From: Dehalococcoidia bacterium
GTDB taxonomy: Bacteria; Chloroflexota; Dehalococcoidia; SZUA-161
NCBI GenBank assembly: GCA_030619685.1
Contig: JAUXAX010000002.1
Span: forward strand, 62,001 to 126,000
Direction of reading: 5' to 3'
DNA: 64,000 nucleotides
The position numbers and the translations under genes were made by a program. This document shows positions 19,967 to 28,184 of this stretch, one piece after another; the first letter of the stretch is position 1, and each line of letters opens with the position of its first letter. The notes under the pieces are model-generated. The model was not told where the DNA came from, did not search any database, and worked only from the letters and a program-made list of their open reading frames with translations.

Positions 19967-20746
19967 ATGAAAAACTTAAGAAAATATGGAAGCAAGCCTT
20001 TCAATGTAGCCGTCATCCACGGCGGACCAGGTGCACCCGGAGAAATGGCACCAGTTGCTCGAGAACTCTCCTCCGTTAGGGGTGTTCTAGAGCCACTTCA
20101 AACAGCAACAACACTTGAAGGGCAAGTCCAGGAGCTAAAGGCCGTTTTAGAAAAGAACGGAGATCTTCCTGTCACCTTGATTGGTTTCTCATGGGGTGCA
20201 ATGCTCAGTTTTATTTTTACCGCCCAGTATCCTGCATTCGTAAAGAAACTCATACTCATTGGGAGTGGGGCCTACGAAGAAAAATATGCCGTAAACATTA
20301 TGAAAACTCGGTTAAGTCGGCTTGGTGAAGACGAAAGAGAGGAAGCCCTTTCCCTGATGGGAACCTTGAACGACCCCGCCATTGAAGACAAAAACACGCC
20401 CATGGCCCGACTTGGAAAGTTGATATCCAAGGCTGACTCATATGACCCCTTGCCCCATGACAGCGAGATACTAGAATGCCAGTACGATATCTATCAAAGT
20501 GTATGGGAACAAGCTAGCGAGCTAAGAAGCAGTGGGAAGCTTTTGGAGCTCGGGAGGAGAATCCAATGTCCTGTAGTCGCGGTCCATGGCGACTACGATC
20601 CCCATCTTTCCCAAGGGATCAAAGACCCCCTTTCTCGCATTCTAAAAGACTTTCGACTCATCCTGTTAGAAAAATGCGGTCATTGTCCTTGGATCGAACG
20701 GAGCGCGAGAGATAGATTCTATGATATCCTTAAGAATGAACGTTAA
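19967..20746 (+). CDS. Alpha/beta hydrolase
   Basis: A 259-residue serine hydrolase of the alpha/beta fold. The oxyanion-loop motif HGGPG sits near residue 19, the nucleophile elbow is GFSWG (near residue 75), the acid is likely the Asp in VHGDYDPH and the catalytic His is in EKCGHCPW. HGGPG is typical of proline iminopeptidase-like and related hydrolases; the substrate cannot be told. The DNA here and in the A+T-rich leader is visibly lower in G+C than its neighbours, and the codon choice (AAA, GAA, AAT) differs, which suggests acquisition by transfer. AAAAAGAGG precedes the ATG. Confidence 0.85.
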   Translation: MKNLRKYGSKPFNVAVIHGGPGAPGEMAPVARELSSVRGVLEPLQTATTLEGQVQELKAVLEKNGDLPVTLIGFSWGAMLSFIFTAQYPAFVKKLILIGSGAYEEKYAVNIMKTRLSRLGEDEREEALSLMGTLNDPAIEDKNTPMARLGKLISKADSYDPLPHDSEILECQYDIYQSVWEQASELRSSGKLLELGRRIQCPVVAVHGDYDPHLSQGIKDPLSRILKDFRLILLEKCGHCPWIERSARDRFYDILKNER

Positions 20747-20893
20747 TAGCCACCTCATAGACGATGGTTCGTAAGAACGCCGCGCGGACAAGGCCCCAAG
20801 GCGAGACAGCAACCTTTGCCTGAATCCCACCCATAACGCCGCTCTCGAACAAAAGACTCAAAGAACTCGATTTCGGCGGGCCCTTGTCCTGGA

Positions 20894-20922
20894 TTGACAC
20901 GCAGCCGAGCCTACCCTATGCT
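20894..20922 (+). promoter_or_regulatory. Promoter of the GNAT gene
   Basis: A perfect TTGACA (20894-20899), a 17-base spacer, and TATGCT (20917-20922). The start would fall near 20930, which excludes the in-frame start at 20925 and supports ATG 20955. Confidence 0.75.
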
Positions 20923-20954
20923 ATTTGCACCTTGTCAGGGAGGGTCTAGAGAAT

Positions 20955-21410
20955 ATGGCGGATATCAGACTGGCCACCGAGGAGGATGTTCCCCGCATCC
21001 TCGACCTTTACCGTGAGTTGACTATCAGCTTCTCTCAGGTTGAGATGAGCCGGAGCCCTTCTCCAGATGATTACCGCAAGGCCTTCGCCGAGATTTGCGC
21101 TGATCCCAGACACGAGCTTTTCGTTGCTGAATACCAGGGCGAGGTTGTGGGCACCGTGGTGCTTCTTATCGTACCCAACCTTTCCCATAGCGCCACCCCC
21201 TGGGCCCTCGTCGAGAACCTCATAGTCGGGCAGAAGCACCGAGGCATGGGTTTGGGCAAGATGCTCCTGGAACACGTCATCGCCCGGGCTAAAGAGAAGG
21301 GGTGCCACAGGATCGAGCTGTGCAGCGACAGAAGGCGCGAGGAGGCGCACCGACTATATCGCTCCGTTGGTTTCGAGGCGTTGGCCTACGGCTTCCGCAT
21401 CTACTTTTGA
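20955..21410 (+). CDS. GNAT family N-acetyltransferase
   Basis: A 151-residue acetyltransferase of the GCN5 family. The acetyl-CoA pyrophosphate loop is in LIVGQKHRGMGLGKMLLEHVIARAKEKGC, and the C-terminal strand pattern RIELCSDRRREEAHRLYRSVGFE is typical. The acceptor substrate cannot be inferred. GGGAGG at 20938-20943 lies 11 bases before the ATG, and the upstream promoter fits this start. Transcribed alone. Confidence 0.85.
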   Translation: MADIRLATEEDVPRILDLYRELTISFSQVEMSRSPSPDDYRKAFAEICADPRHELFVAEYQGEVVGTVVLLIVPNLSHSATPWALVENLIVGQKHRGMGLGKMLLEHVIARAKEKGCHRIELCSDRRREEAHRLYRSVGFEALAYGFRIYF

Positions 21411-21534
21411 TGGCTGGAGGCTCCGAATCAGGAATGGGACAAGCAGGTATTCAGTGCAAACGTCAGGGTGTCGTGGACTGCGCTATCCTGAACCAGTTGC
21501 TGGCACGGCACTAGCTTTGATTGGCTGATTGGGC

Positions 21535-21563
21535 TTGCGCAAATCCTGTGAGCGAGATACAAT
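21535..21563 (+). promoter_or_regulatory. Promoter of the membrane-protein operon
   Basis: TTGCGC (21535-21540), a 17-base spacer, TACAAT (21558-21563), ending 24 bases before the GTG at 21588. Confidence 0.65.
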
Positions 21564-21587
21564 ACCAGGCAATAAGGAGGTGCTATT

Positions 21588-22301
21588 GTGAGCGTACTAA
21601 AGATTCTCCTCCTGGTCTTCGGAGTCATCATCATACTGGTGGCAGTCAGTCTGATGTTCGGCGGCGGGACTTTGCTGTGGCTGGAAAGAACCCACACAGA
21701 TGAAGGGTTTATCGCTTCAGACCCCATCGACATTGAAAGGGGGTCCCATGCCATCGTTACCGGACCCATCGATATAGATGAAGTGGCGCTAGACGTATTA
21801 GACTGGTTGGGCATAGCCACCGCCTTTGCGGTAGAAGGCTCAAACAACGATCCTGCGAAGAACATCTTTATAGGGGTAGGCGAGGAGTCAGATGTGGAAG
21901 CCTACCTTAGCGATGTCGAGTATGACGAGATGAGCTTTACCCACACCGGTTGGCTAGCTTTCGAAAGCGTGGATTATACAAATCACCCGGGCGGTTCCGA
22001 ACCTGCAGCCCCCGCGCCTGAGGAATTCTGGAGAGTCAAAGAGTATGGGGCCGGAACCCAGACCATGGAGTGGGAAACAGAGGTGGGCAGCCATTCGATC
22101 GTGCTCATGAACGACGACGGGTCTGCCGGTGTTGATCTGAGCGACGTCGTGTTCAAGGTGAAAGTTGGGTCGCTACTTGGGATCAGTGTGGGGCTTCTTG
22201 TTGGCGGAATAGTAGTGCTACTGCTCGGGGCTTTCATGATCGTCCTGGCGGTACGCAGGTCGCAAGGCTCGCAAACCACTGGGTCAGGGGCGCCTTCCTA
22301 A
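21588..22301 (+). CDS. Membrane protein with N- and C-terminal transmembrane helices
   Basis: A 237-residue protein of no family that I recognise. A membrane helix spans about residues 4-30 (LLLVFGVIIILVAVSLMFGGG) and another about 192-223 (SLLGISVGLLVGGIVVLLLGAFMIVL); the acidic, Asp/Glu-rich region between them is probably outside the cytoplasm. The end is short and basic (RRSQG). GTG 21588 follows AAGGAGG with seven bases spacing. It is the first of four membrane genes with a shared promoter and 27-100-base gaps, the last of which is PspC-like, so an envelope-stress role is possible. Confidence 0.75.
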   Translation: MSVLKILLLVFGVIIILVAVSLMFGGGTLLWLERTHTDEGFIASDPIDIERGSHAIVTGPIDIDEVALDVLDWLGIATAFAVEGSNNDPAKNIFIGVGEESDVEAYLSDVEYDEMSFTHTGWLAFESVDYTNHPGGSEPAAPAPEEFWRVKEYGAGTQTMEWETEVGSHSIVLMNDDGSAGVDLSDVVFKVKVGSLLGISVGLLVGGIVVLLLGAFMIVLAVRRSQGSQTTGSGAPS

Positions 22302-22328
22302 CAACTAATCGCGAGGAGGTATGTAGAA

Positions 22329-22766
22329 TTGAAAAGGCATGACGCCCTAGTACTGATCGCTATCTGGGACTTCATAACCGCGCTGTGGCTACTCATACCT
22401 GTGCTCGCTATAGCTATATTTGCCTTTCCCGATACTGACGATGCAGGAGGCTACTTTGGTCTGAGCATAGTCACAGTGGTGCTTCTGTTGTTACTTGGTT
22501 TATCGTTGGCAGCCGGTATCGGGTTGCTTACGAGGAAAGAATGGGGCAGGATCCTGGCCATTGTTCACGCCGCCCTGAGCTTGATTATCATTCCCTTCGG
22601 GACCATAATCGGTGCCCTATCGCTGGTCTACCTGACAAGAAGCTCGATAAGAGAGTATTTCGCAACCGCCGGGAGCCCCGTGGAGGCGGAAGTAGGAGGC
22701 TCTTCATCGGGTCAGGTGGTCGGCAAGGTGATCGAAAAACGCGGGCGGAAAAAGAAGGAGGAGTAG
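22329..22766 (+). CDS. Four-helix integral membrane protein
   Basis: A 145-residue membrane protein of unknown family with predicted helices at about residues 6-32, 44-66, 72-92 and 92-106, and a cytoplasmic tail ending in the very basic EKRGRKKKEE. The layout resembles small DUF-type membrane proteins with a double-glycine helix (GRILAIVHAALSLI). It starts with TTG after GAGGAGGT; no ATG is available upstream. Second gene of the operon begun at 21588. Confidence 0.7.
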   Translation: MKRHDALVLIAIWDFITALWLLIPVLAIAIFAFPDTDDAGGYFGLSIVTVVLLLLLGLSLAAGIGLLTRKEWGRILAIVHAALSLIIIPFGTIIGALSLVYLTRSSIREYFATAGSPVEAEVGGSSSGQVVGKVIEKRGRKKKEE

Positions 22767-22865
22767 CAAGGGGCAACAATACTAGAGTATGAAGTAGCGC
22801 CTCAGTACACAATGATTTGTGCTGAGCTGTAACCAGGACAACAAATCCGGTAAGGAGGTTCTATC

Positions 22866-23483
22866 ATGGCGGAAGCTACAACCGAGTACCCAATCAGGCT
22901 GTCCATTGACTACCCGGACAGAGATCTGGACAGGCCGACTACGTTCCTCAGGCTCCTCTGGGCAATTCCAATATGGATCGTCTTGGGCCTGCTTGTCGGC
23001 ACCGTAGCCGCCTGGGAGGAGGATGTAGTGATGGCTGGGTTTGTCATTCTGCCAACCCTGCTGATGATCCTGTTCCGGCAGAAGTATCCCAGGTGGTGGT
23101 TTGACTGGAATCTGGCTGTTGCCAGGTTTGCTACCCGGTTTCTGGCTTATCTAGCGCTATTGAGGGATGAATATCCTTCAACTGACGAAGAGCAGGCGGT
23201 TCACCTTGACATCCCTTACCCGAATGCCAGAGATGATCTCAACCGCTGGCTGCCGCTGGTAAAATGGTTCCTGGCTATTCCCCACTATATTGTTCTCTGG
23301 TTCCTCGCCATCGCTGCCATAGTGGTGGTAATAATTGCCTGGTTTGCCATTCTGTTTACCGGCCGTTACCCGAAAGACCTGTTTGACTTCGTGGTCGGTG
23401 TATTTCGATGGTATTGGAGAGTGTGGGCATATGCTTTCTTGTTGACCACCGACCGCTATCCGCCTTTCAGACTCGGCGAGTAA
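22866..23483 (+). CDS. DUF4389 domain membrane protein
   Basis: A 205-residue protein of the DUF4389 family. It carries the family pattern of paired segments: [15 protein letters not shown] early, [19 protein letters not shown] in the middle, [19 protein letters not shown], and the C-terminal [37 protein letters not shown] type ending. At least four membrane helices. Function unknown; family members are common in Actinobacteria and Chloroflexota next to small membrane proteins. ATG follows AAGGAGG. Confidence 0.88.
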   Translation: [205 protein letters not shown]

Positions 23484-23581
23484 TCAAGGATTCTGGGGAG
23501 GATTTCGTCTTCCCCAAATGCCACAATCATTCGACCGGCAAGCGTAGAAACGGCAATCGAGTTTCTGCAGGGGAGGGGATC

Positions 23582-23767
23582 ATGGAGAAGAGGCTTTATC
23601 GCAGCAAAGACCAAAGGATGATCTGGGGTGTATGCGGTGGCCTGGGGCAGTATTTCGGCGTTGATCCCACTATCATCAGGGTCATCGCAGTGTTGACACT
23701 GTTTCTCGGCCTGACCGGCGCCATAGCGTACATAATCCTAGCGATTGTCATCCCGCTGGAACCCTGA
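23582..23767 (+). CDS. PspC domain protein
   Basis: A 61-residue protein consisting of one PspC domain: the basic start RLYRSKDQRMIWGVCGGLGQYFGVDPTIIRV followed by one long hydrophobic segment and the family's terminal VIPLEP. PspC domain proteins sense membrane stress in the phage-shock response of proteobacteria; many stand-alone versions have unknown roles. ATG 23582 follows GGGGAGGGG. It ends the operon that begins at 21588; no PspA was seen. Confidence 0.88.
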   Translation: MEKRLYRSKDQRMIWGVCGGLGQYFGVDPTIIRVIAVLTLFLGLTGAIAYIILAIVIPLEP

Positions 23768-24141
23768 AGGGCTGCCACCCACAGCGCCGGCCCGAATAGC
23801 ATTAGGGTATTCCCCACAGGGTGAAGCACCCTTGCCTTCCAGAGCGGGTGGTGTGCTGGGGCCATGCCACCCCGCTTGCGCCCGCACTCACGACTGGAGA
23901 TGGAAAGAGACACGGCGTAGAAACCCCTATATTGTGCCCTAACCCTATTGCCTTTTGACGCTGGCGCCTCTTCGTTCTGGTCCCACCACGCCTTAAGCTT
24001 GTCGTTTATCTCCTTCCACTTCAACCATACCCCAGTGGGATGGATTCTACTACTGTCTCGGCCCCAAAACACATTTCAGCAGGGCAATGGCGAGCGAAAT
24101 TGATTCAACCAGGGTAAGGTGATAGACTTGTACGGGCAGGT
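23768..24141. other. Gap holding a promoter only
   Basis: 374 bases between the PspC gene and the FemAB-like gene. I see no reading frame with support. A promoter lies at its right end (24100-24128). Confidence 0.4.
24100..24128 (+). promoter_or_regulatory. Promoter of the acyltransferase-glycosyltransferase pair
   Basis: TTGATT (24100-24105), a 17-base spacer, TAGACT (24123-24128). The predicted start near 24135 leaves only some seven bases before the ATG at 24142, so the transcript may be nearly leaderless; the ribosome binding site there is poor, which agrees. Confidence 0.55.
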
Positions 24142-25122
24142 ATGAGCTATAATCTCACCGAGCAGGGTTTTGAAAGCCTGACTTCCTCATGGACGGACCT
24201 GCGCCACTGCCTCGAATGGGGCTCTGTCTTTGTTCTGCCCTGCTGGCTGGAAGCCTGGTGGCGGGAGTTCGGGACCGGAGCTGAGAAACACCTGTACAAT
24301 GTTAGAGAAGATGAAAACGTAATAGGCATCGCCCCACTGATGGTCAAGGGCGGCAGGGCTTCCTTTATCGGCAGCGCTGATGTCTGCGATTACATGGACT
24401 TTGTTGTCGCCCCGGGGAAAGAGCAGGCCTTTTTCATCCTCCTGCTTGACCATCTGAGGCATAGCGACATAAGCGAGCTGTACTTGGAGTCACTGAGAGC
24501 TGATTCCGCTGCGTTTACCAATCTAGTCGATCTGGCTAAGGATCAGGGATGCCCGGTCTCCTGCACTCTTGAAGATGTTTCACTGGACCTAGATTTGCCC
24601 GCTTCCTGGGAGGAATACCTTGAGATGTTGACTACTAAGCAGCAACGTGAGGTGAGTCGCAAGCTGAGGAGACTATATGAGGCAGGCGACATAGAATACA
24701 GCACCATCGAGGGCACGGAAGCGGTTCAAGAGGCCATGGACGTCTTTCTCAAGCTGCTTCGGGACAGCAGAACAGACAAGGCAACCTTCATGACAGCCAG
24801 GATGGAGTCTTTCTTCAGGTCTATGGCTGACACTATGGCTGAGGCCAAACTCTTGAGGCTCGGTGTACTGAAAATCAATACGCTGCCAGTTGCCAGCGTT
24901 ATGTGCTTCGACTACAATGAGAAGGTGTACCTGTACAACAGCGGCTATGATCCTCTATACGGCTACTTGAGTGTAGGGGTGCTCTCCAAAGTGCTCTCTA
25001 TCAAAGACAGTATAGAGAGGGGAAGGAAGAGATTCGACTTCCTGAAAGGAGCAGAGGAATACAAATACCGCCTGGGCGGCAGAGAAATCCCTATCTACAG
25101 TTGCCGCATAGCCCTCAAGTGA
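24142..25122 (+). CDS. FemAB/CelD-like GNAT acyltransferase
   Basis: A 326-residue cytosolic protein of the double-GNAT-fold group that includes CelD/BcsL, BioF2-type (Acetyltransf_6) and FemAB-like enzymes. The conserved core is VSRKLRRLYEAGDIEYSTI, then MTARMESFFRSMADTMAEAKLLRLGVLKINTLPVASVMCFDYNEKVYLYNSGYDPLY and the terminal FDFLKGAEEYKYRLGG, where the KYR(L/W)G ending is diagnostic. Some relatives pass aminoacyl groups from tRNA or acyl groups from CoA to cell-wall or exopolysaccharide acceptors. It is 36 bases upstream of a MshA-like glycosyltransferase and probably in one operon. Confidence 0.8.
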   Translation: MSYNLTEQGFESLTSSWTDLRHCLEWGSVFVLPCWLEAWWREFGTGAEKHLYNVREDENVIGIAPLMVKGGRASFIGSADVCDYMDFVVAPGKEQAFFILLLDHLRHSDISELYLESLRADSAAFTNLVDLAKDQGCPVSCTLEDVSLDLDLPASWEEYLEMLTTKQQREVSRKLRRLYEAGDIEYSTIEGTEAVQEAMDVFLKLLRDSRTDKATFMTARMESFFRSMADTMAEAKLLRLGVLKINTLPVASVMCFDYNEKVYLYNSGYDPLYGYLSVGVLSKVLSIKDSIERGRKRFDFLKGAEEYKYRLGGREIPIYSCRIALK

Positions 25123-25158
25123 CCCCGGTTTTCTCTGTTCGCGCGTAGACTGGAACCG

Positions 25159-26430
25159 ATGGACGAGAGATTTCCAATGGCAGCAGAGCGATTGAAGATA
25201 GCCATGCTCAGTGTCCACAGCTGTCCCCTGGGCAAGCTGGGAAGCAAGGACACAGGCGGCATGAGCGTCTACATCCGGGAGCTTGCCCGCGAACTGGGAA
25301 GACGTGGGAATTCAGTGGATATTTATACCCGCGCTCACGACCCTGCGGACGATCAAGTTGTACAACTCGGGGAGAATGCACGAGTTATTCATCTTCAGCT
25401 GGGGGAAGTTGAGCACATGCACAAGCTAGTGCTCTACGCTCATCTCGCCGACATGGCCTGCTCCGTGGAGAATTTCAGGAGGAGTAACGGCCTCCAATAC
25501 GATTTGATACACAGCCATTACTGGCTGTCGGGTTGGGTGGGGAGACGTCTACAGGTCTGGTGGGATGTCCCCCATATCACGATGTTCCATACGCTGGGCG
25601 CAGTTAAGAACGCAATCGCAGTGGGAGAAGATGAACCTGAGCTTCGCCTGGTGGATGAGAGAGAGCTTGCCAGTGACTGCCACAAGATTATCGCCGCCAC
25701 GGAAAGGGAAAAGGAGGAGTTGTCCCGCTGTTACGGTGCTTCACCTCAGAGAATCAGCGTTGTTCCCTGCGGCGTTAACCTGGACCTTTTCCGAAGCGTG
25801 AACAGAGAAACTGCGCGGCAGCATCTGGGCTTCAACGGCGGCAAAATCGTTTTGTTCGTAGGGCGTGTTGAGCCGTTGAAGGGCATAGACAGGTTGTTGA
25901 TGGCTATGCCTATTCTGGACACTGGGCGTGATCTCAGACTGGTGGTGGTCGGCGGCGATGACGACAGTCAACCCGAAAAGGAAAGGCTGCAAAGTCTGGC
26001 CCGGAATCTGAATATTCAAGACACCGTCACATTTGTGGGCCCGGTAAGGCAGGAAGATCTGCCTCTTTACTACAGCGCAGCAGATGTGTGCGTTATCCCC
26101 TCCTACTACGAGAGCTTTGGGCTGGTGGCCCTGGAGTCCCTGGCCTGCGGAACGCCCGTAGTGGCTACCAGGGTGGGGGGCATGGAGAGCGTTGTTCGTC
26201 AAGGCCAGAACGGGTACTTGGTGAAAGACAATGCTCCCATTCGCCTGGCAGACAGTATAGCTGCGCTTCTTTCAAAACCGGGCGCTCCAGCAGACTCTGC
26301 CGACTCAATTCGGGCGTCAGTAGGCAGATTTAGCTGGTCAAACGTTGCTGAAGCGATGGCAGGAGAATACACGGCAGTACTTGGCAAACGGGTTACCGAG
26401 GCGACCTTAACCCAGGGGTGGGCTACGTAG
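25159..26430 (+). CDS. GT4 glycosyltransferase, MshA-like
   Basis: A 423-residue retaining glycosyltransferase with two Rossmann domains. The N-terminal part strongly recalls MshA (UDP-GlcNAc:inositol-phosphate transferase of mycothiol synthesis): MLSVHSCPLG, DTGGMSVYIRELARELGRRG, YDLIHSHYWLSGWVGR and MFHTLGAVKN all have direct MshA counterparts. The sugar-nucleotide domain has GRVEPLKGIDRLL and the E-x7-E motif in ESFGLVALESLACGTP. Sucrose-phosphate-synthase-like GT4 enzymes share part of this pattern, so the acceptor is not proved. The start is uncertain: ATG 25159 has a weak ribosome binding site; ATG 25177 would suit equally well. It is convergent with a MshD-size GNAT gene. Confidence 0.85.
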   Translation: MDERFPMAAERLKIAMLSVHSCPLGKLGSKDTGGMSVYIRELARELGRRGNSVDIYTRAHDPADDQVVQLGENARVIHLQLGEVEHMHKLVLYAHLADMACSVENFRRSNGLQYDLIHSHYWLSGWVGRRLQVWWDVPHITMFHTLGAVKNAIAVGEDEPELRLVDERELASDCHKIIAATEREKEELSRCYGASPQRISVVPCGVNLDLFRSVNRETARQHLGFNGGKIVLFVGRVEPLKGIDRLLMAMPILDTGRDLRLVVVGGDDDSQPEKERLQSLARNLNIQDTVTFVGPVRQEDLPLYYSAADVCVIPSYYESFGLVALESLACGTPVVATRVGGMESVVRQGQNGYLVKDNAPIRLADSIAALLSKPGAPADSADSIRASVGRFSWSNVAEAMAGEYTAVLGKRVTEATLTQGWAT

Positions 26431-26446
26431 CTAGTGTCATTGGGGG

Positions 26447-27379
26447 CTAGTCCAGCGCCTTTTCGTACCACGCCGTGGTCGACCAAACCTTGAACCTCGC
26501 TGACTCATAGAGCGCACAGGCCTCCTTATTCTCGCTGTCCACGGTCACCTCAGCGACCTCGATTCCCCTGCCCCCAAGATAGGATAGCCCCGCCAGAAGC
26601 GCACGCCTGCCTAAACCTTTGCCCCGGTAATCGGAGACGACCCCAAGCATGTGGATGCGTCCTTTTCTTGTGCCTGCAGCCGTGTTCCCTTCTACATCTA
26701 TCGTCGCCCAGCAATAACCCACGGGTTGGTCTCCCTCATAGACCAGGATTATCCCCTCCGGACAGCAGTCACTCAAACCAACGCGGTAGGCTATTTCTTC
26801 AAGGGTGTTGGGATGATACCCCCAGGTGCCTGCGAAGGAACGATTCTGAATTTCAGCCAGCTTATCCTCCTCACCGCGCAGAAGATGGCGACAGTCGAGA
26901 GCAATCTGCTTGGCATTAACCATGTCAACCTCAGAAAGCTCCAACCTCAGTTCTAGAAAGCGACGGGCTAATCTGAAGCCCAGCCCGGATAGTAAATTCC
27001 TGGCGGCGACATTGTCCCCCGGGATGCTCCCCTGGACTACTCTCGCCCCTAAGGATGAGGCACGGCGCTCGGCGTCGTAGTACAGTCGCGTGGCCAGGCT
27101 CTTCCTGCGGTGCTCCGGGTGTACCAGGCAACTGAGCACGACTCGCCCAATGCCCAGTTCCGGCGTAACATTCATGTAGCCTATGACCTTTCCCCCTGCC
27201 TCTGCTACAAACAGATCGCTTTCCGGGGAATAGTTTGGCCGACCCAGGGCCTCGCGCAGGACACGTGGCGACGTGCAGTGCCCAGTCCTATCGAGCCTTT
27301 CTGCCTCAACATGGAGCTGGACATAGCTGTTGAAGTCACCGGGGCGGTAGTTTCTGAGTATGTAATCTGGAGCGCTCAT
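26447..27379 (-). CDS. Tandem GNAT acetyltransferase, MshD-like
   Basis: A 310-residue protein made of two GNAT domains in tandem, the size and layout of mycothiol synthase MshD. The N-terminal domain (about 1-150) has CLVHPEHRRKSLATRLYYDAERRA, whose acetyl-CoA loop is imperfect; the C-terminal domain (about 165-310) has an intact one, VVSDYRGKGLGRRALLAGLSYL, and a typical NKEACALYESARFKV end. In MshD only the C-terminal domain is catalytic, in agreement with this. The segment SFAGTWGYHPNTLEE is also like MshD. ATG 27379 follows GGAG. It is divergently transcribed with the PIG-L gene from overlapping promoters. Confidence 0.82.
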   Translation of the reverse strand: MSAPDYILRNYRPGDFNSYVQLHVEAERLDRTGHCTSPRVLREALGRPNYSPESDLFVAEAGGKVIGYMNVTPELGIGRVVLSCLVHPEHRRKSLATRLYYDAERRASSLGARVVQGSIPGDNVAARNLLSGLGFRLARRFLELRLELSEVDMVNAKQIALDCRHLLRGEEDKLAEIQNRSFAGTWGYHPNTLEEIAYRVGLSDCCPEGIILVYEGDQPVGYCWATIDVEGNTAAGTRKGRIHMLGVVSDYRGKGLGRRALLAGLSYLGGRGIEVAEVTVDSENKEACALYESARFKVWSTTAWYEKALD

Positions 27380-27401
27380 CTGATGCTTTCTCCGAAAAGC
27401 A

Positions 27402-27430
27402 ATTGTAGCAGCTTGATGTATGGTATACAA
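27402..27430 (-). promoter_or_regulatory. Bidirectional promoter, minus arm
   Basis: Minus strand: TTGTAT (27430-27425), a 17-base spacer, TACAAT (27407-27402). It drives the tandem GNAT gene with a leader of about 16 bases. It occupies the same 30 bp as the plus-strand promoter. Confidence 0.65.
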
Positions 27431-27431
27431 T
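27403..27431 (+). promoter_or_regulatory. Bidirectional promoter, plus arm
   Basis: Plus strand: TTGTAG (27403-27408), a 17-base spacer, TACAAT (27426-27431). It drives the PIG-L deacetylase gene with a leader of about 27 bases that contains GAGGAG. The ends ATTGTA and TACAAT make the element almost palindromic, so the two polymerases must exclude each other. Confidence 0.65.
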
Positions 27432-27464
27432 TGACAGGGATCTCAGGCCGAGGAGATTTGTTTG

Positions 27465-28160
27465 ATGGTCAAGCCAGCTCAGGTAATGGTGGTTACACCC
27501 CATCCAGATGATGCGGAATTCGGCGTCGCCGGAACGGTGGCTCGTTGGGTTAGACAAGGCAGGGAGGTCATATACGTGGTGTGCACCAACGGCGATAAAG
27601 GGGCCGGCGATGTCAATGTGAAGCCAGGGCAACTGGCGAAAACCCGAGAGCAGGAGCAACTGGCCGCAGCCAACATGTTAGGAGTGAGGGAGGTTATATT
27701 CCTGCGCCATCCGGATCAGGGCCTGGAGGATACACCCGAGTTCAGGAAACAGCTCGTTCGCCTGATAAGAATGTATCGGCCTGAGACCGTGGTAACCGCT
27801 GACCCCTACCGTCGCTACTTCTGGCACCGGGACCACCGAATCACCGGCCAGGTTACTCTGGATGCGGTTTTCCCCTATGCCAGGGACCATCTCGCCTATC
27901 CTGAGTTGATTACGAATGGACTTCAGCCACACAAAGTCAGCGAAGTGCTGTTCTGGGCATCGGAGGACCTAAATTACTGCTCCGATATCACCGACACATT
28001 CGACCTCAAGATGGCTGCCCTGCTGTGCCACAAAAGCCAGGTAGGGCAGATCCCTGCCTCACTGTTGGAACAATGGCTCAGACAGCGGTGCCAGGACATG
28101 GCTGAGGGACGGGATTTTGAACTGGCAGAGGCCTTCCACCGGGCAGAGGTGCTGTACTAG
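27465..28160 (+). CDS. PIG-L/LmbE family deacetylase, MshB/BshB-like
   Basis: A 231-residue zinc-dependent N-acetylglucosamine deacetylase of the LmbE family. The metal-binding motif is PHPDDAEF with His13 and Asp16, the same positions as in MshB, and the third ligand is His124 in HRDH (121-124). Family members deacetylate GlcNAc-inositol (MshB) or GlcNAc-malate (BshB) in thiol synthesis, or GlcNAc-PI and antibiotics elsewhere. ATG 27465 follows GAGGAG at 27450-27455; a TTG directly in front (27462) is also possible. The divergent MshD-like gene and nearby MshA-like gene make a thiol pathway the leading guess. Confidence 0.87.
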   Translation: MVKPAQVMVVTPHPDDAEFGVAGTVARWVRQGREVIYVVCTNGDKGAGDVNVKPGQLAKTREQEQLAAANMLGVREVIFLRHPDQGLEDTPEFRKQLVRLIRMYRPETVVTADPYRRYFWHRDHRITGQVTLDAVFPYARDHLAYPELITNGLQPHKVSEVLFWASEDLNYCSDITDTFDLKMAALLCHKSQVGQIPASLLEQWLRQRCQDMAEGRDFELAEAFHRAEVLY

Positions 28161-28184
28161 CCCGATAACCCCGAGCGACAGGGG

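Noticed and set aside
23596..24072. 158-codon minus-strand frame across PspC and the following gap
   Set aside because: It covers the well-supported PspC gene on the other strand and has no recognisable domain.
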